Source: Vibrio mexicanus
Lineage (GTDB): Bacteria > Pseudomonadota > Gammaproteobacteria > Enterobacterales > Vibrionaceae
Reading direction: 5' to 3'
DNA: 64,000 nt
NCBI RefSeq assembly: GCF_001012815.1
Contig: NZ_JYJP01000144.1
Location: 1 to 64,000, forward strand
A program made the position numbers and the translations under genes. This document shows, in pieces, positions 1-7,670 of the stretch. The notes below the pieces were generated by a model that was not told where the DNA came from, did no database searches, and saw nothing but the letters and a program-made list of their open reading frames with translations. How positions within the stretch are numbered: the first letter of the stretch is position 1; each line of letters begins with the position of its first letter.

Positions 1-71
1 GCCATTTATTTGAAGGTTTCGACCTTCGGTCGAATGAGTCCCGCTTGAACGCAAGCCTGGCCATTCCGCCA
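1..71 (+). other. Possible decayed tRNA 3' remnant (tRNA-Asp-like)
   Basis: The stretch ends in ATTCCGCCA (63-71), which resembles the 3' end of a bacterial tRNA-Asp, and GTCCCG lies just before it (38-43). Where a T-loop should be there is a small hairpin, GCTTG/CAAGC (43-47 and 52-56) with loop AACG. A second palindrome, TTCGACC/GGTCGAA (18-24 and 28-34), lies upstream. Vibrio rRNA operons often end in tRNA-Asp then tRNA-Trp, so this may be a damaged tRNA-Asp at the end of an rrn operon lying to the left. That is inference; the match is short. Confidence 0.3.
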
Positions 72-105
72 CTTATTAGAGAGTCGTCTCGTTAAACACG
101 AAGAT

Positions 106-182
<77 letters not shown>

Positions 183-189
183 TCTTAGA

Positions 190-219
190 AGCCTCAGCAG
201 AAATGCTGGGGCTTTTTTA
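190..219 (+). terminator. Intrinsic terminator after tRNA-Trp
   Basis: The stem AGCCTCAGCA/TGCTGGGGCT (190-199 and 204-213) has a GAAA loop and a T-run directly after it. The same stem-GAAA-stem design recurs at 296-326 and 432-459. Confidence 0.9.
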
Positions 220-240
220 CATCTGTTGCTTCTGCGAAGC

Positions 241-327
241 AATGTTGGGAGCTGGATCGCCAGCCCGGTCCAATCTCTCCACCCCTGCCATATTTAAGGC
301 TCTAGCAGAAATGTTAGGGCCTTTTTG
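241..327 (+). repeat. tRNA-Trp fragment plus terminator, module 2
   Basis: The 20 bases at 272-291 (AATCTCTCCACCCCTGCCAT) repeat exactly the 3' end of tRNA-Trp at 164-183, and TGTTGGGAG at 243-251 repeats 151-159. Between these two tRNA-derived pieces the T-loop is replaced by a hairpin, GCTGG/CCAGC (251-255 and 260-264), loop ATCG. The 5' half of the tRNA is missing. TATTTA and a 12-bp terminator stem with GAAA loop (296-323) plus T-run follow. No functional tRNA can fold from this. Confidence 0.8.
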
Positions 328-350
328 CTTTGTGGTGATAAAACATCTCA

Positions 351-459
351 GTAACAGAGCAGCGGATTCCCCCGATTTCCCAAAACAGAGTGCTTTGGGA
401 AATCGAATCCCTCAAGTCTTACCATATTTAGAGCCTCAGTCGAAAGACTGGGGCTTTTC
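351..459 (+). repeat. tRNA-like fragment plus terminator, module 3
   Basis: The 16 bases CAGAGCAGCGGATTCC at 355-370 repeat tRNA-Trp 126-141 (D-arm and 5' side of the anticodon arm). The anticodon itself is lost. In its place is a perfect 12-bp inverted repeat CGATTTCCCAAA/TTTGGGAAATCG (373-384 and 394-405). The unit ends AATCCCTCAAGTCTTACCA, then TATTTA as in module 2, then a terminator AGCCTCAGTC-GAAA-GACTGGGGCT (432-455) with a T-run. It is clearly related to the tRNA but cannot be a working tRNA. Confidence 0.75.
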
Positions 460-636
460 TGTATACGCAGCTCTTACGACCTGAATCGCTTTATTACTCT
501 ACACGTTTATATTCATTCATTTTCATTCGTTATTTTCTGGGGTTGTGATTACACCGTATTTACTGATCAAGAAGTCTTGTCGAGTTTTCTCTATCAATTA
601 TGCTAGCAGGCTATATGTCAATCTAACTTGTCTAGG
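460..636. other. Intergenic stretch between tRNA modules and mepA
   Basis: AT-rich, no ORF of note and no convincing promoter or operator by eye. It presumably holds the mepA promoter. Confidence 0.5.
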
Positions 637-1492
637 ATGAAGCGAGTCTATTTCATGGAAAGACGAATCTTTTTTAGATGTATTTTTGCTGTTTTAACAA
701 CGTCTCATTTGCTGTAAATGCATCGTTCTGGGAGCAAATTAAAGAGCCAAGCGATGAGCCTGTTCAATCAATAGGTAGTTACGCCAACGGCTGTTTAGCC
801 GGAGCACATGCCTTGCCTGTTGAGGGAGTGGGTTATCAGGTTATTCGCCCTGAGCGAGCACGCTACTATGGCCACCAAGCATCTATCGATTTTATCGAGA
901 GCTTTGCTAGCCAATTTCAGCAACAGACCAATAAGCAGCTGCTTATTGGTGATATGTCACTTGCACAAGGTGGACGCTTCTCTTTTGGTCACTCAAGTCA
1001 CCAAAACGGCTTAGATATCGATATCTGGTTTCGACTTGAAGAAACACGGCTTTCTAGTGATGAACTAGCCGATCCTCAAGCAATTAGCTTAATCGATGAA
1101 AAGCAATATCAAGCTAATGAAAGCAACTGGCAAGATGAGCACTTTCAAATGGTTAAATTAGCGGCTTCCAATCCTGAAGTAGCTAGAATTTTTGTTCATC
1201 CGATAATTAAGCAGAAGCTGTGTAATGTGGAGTCGAGTACAAATCGAGAGTGGTTACGAAAAGTGCGCCCATGGTGGGGGCATCATGTTCACATGCATGT
1301 GAGGCTAGATTGCCTCGGGGTGACAATAGCTGCCGGCCTCAAGCTGTTCCTCCGGCTGGAGATGGTTGTGGTGAAGAACTCGCGAGTTGGAAGCCTGAGG
1401 AAGGTAAGCCGTTGTCTAAGCCAAAGAGTAATAAACCGAAAGCAGTGCCGGTCATGCCAGAGCAGTGTATAGCGATGCTACGTAATAGGTAG
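637..1492 (+). CDS. mepA: Penicillin-insensitive murein endopeptidase MepA (two frame breaks)
   Basis: Periplasmic LAS-type metallopeptidase that cuts D-Ala-meso-DAP cross-links in peptidoglycan. Visible family signatures are GGRFSFGHSSHQNGLDIDI (zinc site region) and LRKVRPWWGHHVHMHVRL (second histidine cluster), then a C-terminal cysteine pair. Two single-base losses break the frame. Restoring a T in the run at 708-710 joins a signal peptide beginning MERRIFF (ATG 655; in-frame ATG also at 637) to NASFWEQ. Restoring a C at 1313-1314 joins MHVRLDC to PRGDNSCRPQ and a normal tail ending at 1492. Repaired length is about 285 residues, near the usual size. Start is uncertain between 637 and 655. 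Confidence 0.85.
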
Positions 1493-1515
1493 TTTTCTAA
1501 TTCGTAGAGATACTA

Positions 1516-1540
1516 AAAGAGCGCCGATTGGCGCTCTTTC
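1516..1540. terminator. Bidirectional terminator mepA / yfhL
   Basis: Perfect stem AAAGAGCGCC/GGCGCTCTTT (1516-1525 and 1530-1539) with loop GATT. It lies between two convergent genes and is flanked by A and T runs that could serve both. Confidence 0.85.
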
Positions 1541-1543
1541 TAT

Positions 1544-1798
1544 TTATGCTAAACCCTGAATTATGACGAACTTTTCCAGAAGCTGCTCTTCGGTTTCGAT
1601 GTTATCTGGGTCGGTAATAATGCACTTTGTAATCGGGCAAACTGATTGGCATGTCGGTTTCTCGTAGTGTCCTTTACATTCCGTACATAACAGTGGGTCG
1701 ATTTCAAAAATGCTATCGCCCATGGTGATCGCGCCATTTGGGCACTCAGGATCACACATGTCGCAGTTGATGCATTTATCAGTGATGAGTAAAGCCAT
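1544..1798 (-). CDS. yfhL: YfhL-family 2[4Fe-4S] ferredoxin
   Basis: An 84-residue ferredoxin. The first cluster motif CINCDMCDPECP is near residue 10. The second starts at CTECKGHYEKPTCQSVCP, with the insertion between cysteines that marks the YfhL/Alvin-type ferredoxins. It starts 14 nt downstream of trhP on the same strand, so the two are probably co-transcribed. In enterobacteria YfhL is linked genetically to TrhP-dependent tRNA hydroxylation; adjacency here supports electron transfer to that enzyme (inference). Full length, no anomaly. Confidence 0.93.
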   Translation of the reverse strand: MALLITDKCINCDMCDPECPNGAITMGDSIFEIDPLLCTECKGHYEKPTCQSVCPITKCIITDPDNIETEEQLLEKFVIIQGLA

Positions 1799-1812
1799 TA
1801 TTAATTACCGTA

Positions 1813-3213
1813 CTACTTGCCTGTTGGGTTGCGCGTGTCTTGACCTGAATTTAGGTTACGCATCAGTAGGCCATATTCTAAGTCTAGATCTTGTGGTACT
1901 GGGATGAATACAAAGTGGCCGTTGCCTTTTGCATCATCAATAGACTCAGATTTACGGTTTTCCATTGCTTCTAAGTTGAAGACGACATTGCCTTTCGGTG
2001 TCATTAATTCGAGGCTATCGCCAACGATGAATTTGTTTTTCACTTCAACTTCTGCAAAGTCACCGCGGCGCTTACCAGTAAACTCACCAACAAATTGCTG
2101 AGCATCAGATACAGAGTAACCATAGTCGTAGTTCTGGTAAGTATCGTGTGTGTGGCGACGCAGGAAACCTTCGGTGTAACCACGGTGAGCAAGGCTTTCT
2201 AGTGTGCCCATTAGGCTCTCATCAAATGGTTTGCCAGCAACTGCATCATCGATTGCTTTACGGTAAACCTGAGCGGTACGAGCACAGTAGTAGAATGATT
2301 TAGTACGGCCTTCGATTTTTAGAGAGTGAACACCCATCTTAGTTAGACGTTCAACGTGCTGGATAGCGCGAAGATCTTTTGAGTTCATGATGTAAGTACC
2401 ATGCTCATCTTCAAACGCAGCCATTTTCTCTTCTGGGCGATGCGCTTCAGACAGAAGAACGACTTCATCAGTTGGTTTACCACGGCCGATAGTGGTTTCA
2501 GGACGCTCGTCCTGCACTTCTACAGCTTGCGCTTCAGTAGGATCAAACTTCTCTACGATATCGCCTGTTTCGTTCTCTTTACCTTCTTCAACTTTGTACT
2601 CCCAGCGACATGCATTAGTACATGTACCTTGGTTAGGGTCACGCTTGTTGATATAGCCAGACAGTAGGCAGCGGCCTGAGTAAGCCATGCATAAAGCGCC
2701 GTGAACAAACACTTCGAGTTCAGTTTCTGGACAGTGCTCGCGGATCTCTTCGATCTCTTCAAGTGATAGTTCACGAGAAACAATCACGCGCTCAACACCA
2801 TTCGCAGCCCAGAATTTAACGGTTGCCCAGTTCACCGCATTAGCTTGAACTGATAGGTGAATTGGCATTTCTGGGAAAGCTTCGCGAACCATCATGATAA
2901 GGCCAGGATCAGACATGATAAGAGCATCCGGGCCCATCTCGACAACTGGCTTAAGATCGCGAATGAAAGTTTTCAACTTAGAGTTGTGCGGCTGAATGTT
3001 ACAAACCACATAAAGCTTCTTACCTAGGGCATGAGCTTCATCGATACCGATTTTCAGGTTTTCGTGGTTGAACTCGTTATTACGTACACGAAGGCTGTAA
3101 CGAGGTTGACCTGCATATACCGCATCGGCGCCATAGGCAAACGCATAACGCATGTTCTTCAAGCTACCTGCCGGTGATAGTAGCTCAGGTACGAATGTTG
3201 GGTTTGTAGACAT
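1813..3213 (-). CDS. trhP: tRNA uridine-34 5-hydroxylase TrhP (U32 peptidase-like)
   Basis: A 466-residue homologue of E. coli YegQ/TrhP, which uses prephenate-dependent chemistry and an iron-sulfur cluster to hydroxylate C5 of U34 in tRNAs, the first step to cmo5U/mo5U. The U32 signature and cysteines are visible at HGALCMAYSGRCLLSGY and GTCTNACRW (residues about 165-205). The N-terminal ELLSPAGSLKNMRYAFAYG is diagnostic, and the C-terminal domain ends RNPTGK. It is slightly longer than the E. coli protein because of a charged insertion around residues 210-260. It lies first in a two-gene unit with the ferredoxin downstream. Confidence 0.95.
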   Translation of the reverse strand: MSTNPTFVPELLSPAGSLKNMRYAFAYGADAVYAGQPRYSLRVRNNEFNHENLKIGIDEAHALGKKLYVVCNIQPHNSKLKTFIRDLKPVVEMGPDALIMSDPGLIMMVREAFPEMPIHLSVQANAVNWATVKFWAANGVERVIVSRELSLEEIEEIREHCPETELEVFVHGALCMAYSGRCLLSGYINKRDPNQGTCTNACRWEYKVEEGKENETGDIVEKFDPTEAQAVEVQDERPETTIGRGKPTDEVVLLSEAHRPEEKMAAFEDEHGTYIMNSKDLRAIQHVERLTKMGVHSLKIEGRTKSFYYCARTAQVYRKAIDDAVAGKPFDESLMGTLESLAHRGYTEGFLRRHTHDTYQNYDYGYSVSDAQQFVGEFTGKRRGDFAEVEVKNKFIVGDSLELMTPKGNVVFNLEAMENRKSESIDDAKGNGHFVFIPVPQDLDLEYGLLMRNLNSGQDTRNPTGK

Positions 3214-3330
3214 TGCTTATTCTCTAATCTGATTTCAAGTCAGGAAAGTCCCACCATATGGGACTAAAGGGGCGCAAATTTTACGCCAAAATGTGACCTG
3301 TGACTAGGAGAATATGGGTTTTGATGAAGA

Positions 3331-3357
3331 AACGCCCTCAAAAAGGGTGAGGGCGTT
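3331..3357 (-). terminator. Terminator-like hairpin after rdgC
   Basis: Stem AACGCCCTCA/TGAGGGCGTT (3331-3340 and 3348-3357). It sits 22 nt past the rdgC stop on the minus strand; the T-run beyond it is weak. Confidence 0.6.
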
Positions 3358-3378
3358 ATGTTTAATATTTGTACAGAC

Positions 3379-4293
3379 CTAGGCGTTAGGGTGAGGTAAA
3401 CCGCCTAATGCATCGTAAAGGCTTGGTAAGAAAGCACAAAGTTCGCTGCTCATCAGAGAGAAGTCTGCATCAAAGCGAGCGGCTTGATCTTCACGCGGTA
3501 TGTCATCGTTTTGGTCACGCAGATCTTCAGAGAACTTAAGGCGCTTAATACTGCCGTCTTCTGCTAACAAAAATTCAATCTGATCTTGCCAGTTGATAGC
3601 CAGTTTCGTGACGACCTTATCAGCATTTAGGTGATTAAGAATTTCATCTGTTGAGAGTTCTTGCTTCTTAACTTTGATGATGCCGCCATCTTCTTGAACC
3701 GATTTTAGTTCTGCCTCATCCAGCATCGTGATGCCTTGCGGAGTATCCCCAGACTTCACCCATTCTGTCAGAGTGCTTTCAACCGCTTGCTCAGGAATAG
3801 CTGGCACAACTGGTAGGCTGCCCATTGATTTACGCAGTAAGGCTAAAACTTCTTCAGCTTTCTTGTAGCTGCTTGCATCAACTAGGATAAAACCTTCTTT
3901 AGGCAGAATTAGCGCCATTGTATGGCTGCTGCGGCTAAAGGCTCTCGGTAGAAGATCGATAATGATGTCTTCTTTGAGGTTATCTTTCTCTTTCTTTTTA
4001 AGAGGACGCCCTTCTTGCGCTTCCATGGTCTCAACTTTAGCGTTTAAAGACTCCTTGATAACAGAAGCGGGTAACATCTTTTCTTCTTTCTTTGCGCAGA
4101 TCAGAATGCGGTTTTCAGACACATGCGTCATCATGTCTCCGTGCCTACCCATAGCGGCTACCCAGCCAAACTTCTGCTTATCTTGGCTACCACAAGGTGT
4201 AAAGCGAAACTCATTGAGTTGTTTCTCTAACTGATCTGCTTTGAACTCAATGTCACGATTGAAACGGTAAACTAAACAGTTTTTAAACCACAT
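3379..4293 (-). CDS. rdgC: Recombination-associated protein RdgC
   Basis: A 304-residue RdgC, the ring-shaped DNA-binding protein that restrains RecA loading. The opening MWFKNCLVYRFNRDIEF and the central GWVAAMGRHGDMMTHV are characteristic, and the C-terminal acidic stretch and length match the family. It is monocistronic, divergent from phoB across a 217-bp gap. No anomaly. Its presence fits the recombination genes elsewhere in the window. Confidence 0.96.
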   Translation of the reverse strand: MWFKNCLVYRFNRDIEFKADQLEKQLNEFRFTPCGSQDKQKFGWVAAMGRHGDMMTHVSENRILICAKKEEKMLPASVIKESLNAKVETMEAQEGRPLKKKEKDNLKEDIIIDLLPRAFSRSSHTMALILPKEGFILVDASSYKKAEEVLALLRKSMGSLPVVPAIPEQAVESTLTEWVKSGDTPQGITMLDEAELKSVQEDGGIIKVKKQELSTDEILNHLNADKVVTKLAINWQDQIEFLLAEDGSIKRLKFSEDLRDQNDDIPREDQAARFDADFSLMSSELCAFLPSLYDALGGLPHPNA

Positions 4294-4413
4294 AATTCTT
4301 CCTAACCTAAATACTGGCTGCCAATCATAGGCAATTTTTCTAGTGTTGTCTTATCGCAATTTCAAAATATCGCAATGAAATTGGGGAGAAAGTTATATGA
4401 AAAATTGTTTTCA

Positions 4414-4437
4414 AAGGTCACAAAAGTGTCATAATTA
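4414..4437 (+). promoter_or_regulatory. Pho box upstream of phoB
   Basis: Two direct repeats, GGTCA at 4416 and TGTCA at 4427, are exactly 11 bp apart, with AT-rich spacers, as in PhoB-binding Pho boxes. They sit about 75-95 bp before phoB, consistent with autoregulation. Confidence 0.75.
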
Positions 4438-4510
4438 GTAGTGATAATGCTCACTGTTGCAGAGGGTAATTCCCTCAATTATGGCTAATCAAACATAGGG
4501 TTACACAGTT

Positions 4511-5200
4511 ATGTCTAGAAGGATTCTGGTTGTTGAAGATGAAGCACCAATTCGTGAAATGTTGTGCTTTGTACTTGAGCAAAAAGGTTATCAAGCTGTT
4601 GAAGCAGAAGATTACGACTCAGCAGTGACGAAATTGGCCGAACCCTTCCCTGATCTTGTCCTTCTCGATTGGATGTTGCCTGGCGGCAGCGGTATTAACT
4701 TCATCAAACATATGAAGCGTGAAGAGCTTACACGTAATATCCCGGTAGTGATGCTTACTGCTCGCGGTGAAGAAGAAGACAAAGTACGCGGACTCGAAGT
4801 CGGCGCAGATGATTACATCACTAAGCCCTTTTCTCCTAAAGAGCTGGTAGCGCGTTTGAAAGCAGTCATTCGCCGCGTAACACCAACGGCTCTAGAAGAT
4901 GTGATTGATGTACAAGGCCTGAAGCTAGATCCAGTATCACACCGCGTCACTGCAAATGAAGCGCCATTAGATATGGGGCCGACTGAGTTCAAAATGCTGC
5001 ACTTCTTTATGACTCACCAAGAGCGTGTATACAGCCGTGAGCAACTGCTGAACAACGTTTGGGGAACCAACGTGTACGTAGAAGACCGTACCGTGGACGT
5101 TCATATTCGTCGCTTGCGTAAAGCACTAGAGTCAGCAGGACACGACAAATTGATTCAAACAGTTCGAGGAGCTGGATACCGCTTCTCAACGAAAGCGTAA
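4511..5200 (+). CDS. phoB: Phosphate regulon response regulator PhoB
   Basis: 229-residue OmpR/PhoB-type regulator. The receiver domain covers residues about 4-118, with the phospho-acceptor Asp53 in LLDWMLPGG and the conserved Lys in DYITKPFSP. The winged-helix domain runs from about residue 130 to the end (VYVEDRTVDVHIRRLRKAL). It activates phosphate-starvation genes, including the pst genes downstream. phoR follows after 18 nt, and a Pho box precedes it. Confidence 0.98.
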   Translation: MSRRILVVEDEAPIREMLCFVLEQKGYQAVEAEDYDSAVTKLAEPFPDLVLLDWMLPGGSGINFIKHMKREELTRNIPVVMLTARGEEEDKVRGLEVGADDYITKPFSPKELVARLKAVIRRVTPTALEDVIDVQGLKLDPVSHRVTANEAPLDMGPTEFKMLHFFMTHQERVYSREQLLNNVWGTNVYVEDRTVDVHIRRLRKALESAGHDKLIQTVRGAGYRFSTKA

Positions 5201-5218
5201 TACCATTACGGAGTAAAA

Positions 5219-6517
5219 ATGGTTGAAAGGTTAACCTGGAAAAAGCTGGCCTGGGAGCTGGCTTTTTTTTACACCCCTTGGATAATTGTCGGGTGGATAT
5301 TTGGATTTATGCCGTGGTTGCTATTAGCTGCCACGGCTTTGCAGCTTGTATGGCATCTTCACAATCAAATGCGATTGTCCGCATGGTTGTGGGACGAAAA
5401 ACGCCTTACTCCGCCTTCGGGCTCGGGTAACTGGGAATCTTTATTTAACGGTATTTACCGCCTTCAGCAGCGCCAGCGTAAGAAACGCAAAGAGCTAACG
5501 AATTTGATTCGCCGATTCCGAAATGGTGCAGAATCGCTGCCGGATGCGGTTGTTGTATTTCGTGGTGAAGGCAATATTGTCTGGTGTAACAAGCTTGCAC
5601 AGCACTTACTTGGTTTCCGTTGGCCTGATGATTCTGGCCAGCCAATATCGAACTTGATTCGCACTCCTGATTTTATCAAGTACCTTAACAAAGGTGATTT
5701 CTCTGAACCTCTAGAGATGCGTTCTCCTCTCAATGTGGAGCGTATGCTTGAATTGCGTATCGTACCTTACACTGAAGGTGAGCATTTGATGGTTGTGCGT
5801 GATGTTAGCCAACTTAAACAGCTGGAAGGTATGCGTCGAAACTTCTTTGCCAATGTGTCTCATGAGTTAAGAACGCCCATGACGGTTCTGCAAGGTTATC
5901 TTGAAATGACCGAAGATCCAGACATGGTCGTCGGCCCAATGTGGGGCAAAGCTCATGGAGTGATGACTGAACAGCTCAATCGAATGAACAGCTTGGTGAA
6001 TCAACTACTGACGCTATCGAAGATTGAAGCAGCGCCGATGCATGAGCTTGAAGACGTGGTTAACGTTCCTGCGATGTTGGAAGTATTAGAGAAAGAAGCC
6101 GTGAGTTTAAGTGGTGATGATAACCATAAACTCACCTTTGAGGTTGATAAATCACTTCGTGTGCTTGGTGACGATGACCAGCTAAGAAGCGCGATTTCAA
6201 ACTTGGTTTACAATGCGGTGAAGTACACGCCTGCTGGTGCAGACGTTCACGTGCGCTGGTTTAACTCACCACAAGGTGCCTGTTTAGAGGTCCAAGACAG
6301 TGGTGATGGCATTGAGCCTCAGCATCTTCATCGCTTAACGGAGCGTTTCTATCGAGTAGATAAAGCGCGCTCGCGCGATACTGGTGGTAGTGGCTTGGGC
6401 CTAGCCATTGTAAAGCATGCCTTGTCGCATCATGACTCGCACTTGGAAATACACAGTGAAGTCGGAGAAGGGAGTAAGTTCTCTTTCGTATTACCAAGCC
6501 GATTGACAGTTAACTAA
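5219..6517 (+). CDS. phoR: Phosphate regulon sensor histidine kinase PhoR
   Basis: 432-residue membrane kinase. It has an N-terminal hydrophobic hairpin (residues about 12-48), a PAS domain (about 100-195), a HisKA domain with the phosphorylatable His215 in NVSHELRTPMTV, and an HATPase domain ending with DTGGSGLGLAIVKHAL. It phosphorylates PhoB when phosphate is low and is held off through PhoU and the Pst transporter. It is co-transcribed with phoB, and pstS begins 9 nt after its stop, so sensor and transporter share an operon. Confidence 0.98.
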   Translation: MVERLTWKKLAWELAFFYTPWIIVGWIFGFMPWLLLAATALQLVWHLHNQMRLSAWLWDEKRLTPPSGSGNWESLFNGIYRLQQRQRKKRKELTNLIRRFRNGAESLPDAVVVFRGEGNIVWCNKLAQHLLGFRWPDDSGQPISNLIRTPDFIKYLNKGDFSEPLEMRSPLNVERMLELRIVPYTEGEHLMVVRDVSQLKQLEGMRRNFFANVSHELRTPMTVLQGYLEMTEDPDMVVGPMWGKAHGVMTEQLNRMNSLVNQLLTLSKIEAAPMHELEDVVNVPAMLEVLEKEAVSLSGDDNHKLTFEVDKSLRVLGDDDQLRSAISNLVYNAVKYTPAGADVHVRWFNSPQGACLEVQDSGDGIEPQHLHRLTERFYRVDKARSRDTGGSGLGLAIVKHALSHHDSHLEIHSEVGEGSKFSFVLPSRLTVN

Positions 6518-6526
6518 CTGGTATTT

Positions 6527-7498
6527 ATGAAATCGAAAGTTATCAAGGCAATCGCCACCCTTATTAGTGTTTGTAGTGTATCTGCCGTTAACGCGCAAGA
6601 CCTCCACTCTTACGAGAAAGTTCAGGGCTTGTCGGGTTCTATCTATTCTGTGGGGTCTGACACGCTGGCGGGGATGACCACATTATGGTTTGAGGAGTTC
6701 ACACACCTTTACCCAAGTGTTAACGGGCAGGTTCAGGCATCTGGCTCGTCCACAGCGCCGCCTGCTTTAGCAGAGGGAACGGCGCAGTTTGGCCCAATGA
6801 GCCGTCCAATGCGCAATCGAGAAATTGAAGCTTTTGAACGTGCCCATGGTTATAAACCGACAGAACTGCGGGTTGCGATTGATGCTATTGGTGTATTTGT
6901 GCACCAAGATAACCCGATAGATGGGCTCAACTTTACCCAGTTAGATAGCATCTTTTCATCCACTTTGCGCTGTGGTAGTGCTACTCCAGTGACTCAGTGG
7001 AATGAGCTGGGTCTAGATTACGATTGGGCCAATCGACGCATACAGCTGTTTGGTCGTAACTCGGTTTCGGGAACCTATGGCTACTTCAAGCAGAATGCAC
7101 TGTGTAATGGTGACTTTCGCAATAATGTCAATGAACAGCCGGGATCTGCTTCTGTCGTTCAATCTGTGGCATCGTCGATTAACACAATTGGTTACTCTGG
7201 TATTGGTTATCGAGTGTCGGGAGTGAAACTGCTTCCGGTCGCAAAACAAGGCAGTGACTACATCAGTGCGACTTACGAAAATGTTTTGTCAGGTGAGTAC
7301 CCACTATCTCGCTATCTCTATGTATATATTAATAAACATCCAAGTAGGCCTTTGTCACCCGTTGAGCGTGAATTTGTCCGCTACATCTTTTCTCAGCAAG
7401 GACAATTGCTGGTTGAGAAAGATGGTTATGTACCTATATCGGCAGAGATTGCTGCACAGGAACTGGCGAAAGTGGGTATCTACGATCTAGAGCAGTAA
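6527..7498 (+). CDS. pstS: Phosphate ABC transporter substrate-binding protein
   Basis: 323-residue periplasmic binding protein with a signal peptide (cleavage near VNA-QDL). Phosphate-contacting segments of the PstS fold are visible: VGSDTL, QASGSSTAPPAL, and GRNSVSGTYGYF. It delivers phosphate to the permease encoded by pstC/pstA. Sequence features are of the divergent PstS class that accompanies the long PstC/PstA pair rather than the E. coli type. A 172-bp gap with a second Pho box separates it from pstC. Confidence 0.92.
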   Translation: MKSKVIKAIATLISVCSVSAVNAQDLHSYEKVQGLSGSIYSVGSDTLAGMTTLWFEEFTHLYPSVNGQVQASGSSTAPPALAEGTAQFGPMSRPMRNREIEAFERAHGYKPTELRVAIDAIGVFVHQDNPIDGLNFTQLDSIFSSTLRCGSATPVTQWNELGLDYDWANRRIQLFGRNSVSGTYGYFKQNALCNGDFRNNVNEQPGSASVVQSVASSINTIGYSGIGYRVSGVKLLPVAKQGSDYISATYENVLSGEYPLSRYLYVYINKHPSRPLSPVEREFVRYIFSQQGQLLVEKDGYVPISAEIAAQELAKVGIYDLEQ

Positions 7499-7606
7499 GG
7501 GGCATCTGACTTGTACCGTCGGCATCAGTGTCGAGGTCGAAGAGAAGGGTTTGTGTTTGTAATCACGCAATGTAAACGGCTACTAATATCAGTTGTTTAA
7601 TGCTTT

Positions 7607-7626
7607 CTGTAATATAACTGTCATCT
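7607..7626 (+). promoter_or_regulatory. Second Pho box, upstream of pstC
   Basis: CTGTAATATAACTGTCATCT carries two CTGT half-sites exactly 11 bp apart and closely follows the Pho box consensus. It begins 64 bp before pstC, so pstCAB-phoU probably has its own PhoB-dependent promoter inside the operon. Confidence 0.8.
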
Positions 7627-7670
7627 AAATGACATATTCTGAGTCTGAGTAATAGCGAGTAATTGGTAAC

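Noticed and set aside
2401..2667. 88-codon frame opposite trhP
   Set aside because: Antisense to a well-conserved gene, no ribosome site, composition of a shadow frame.
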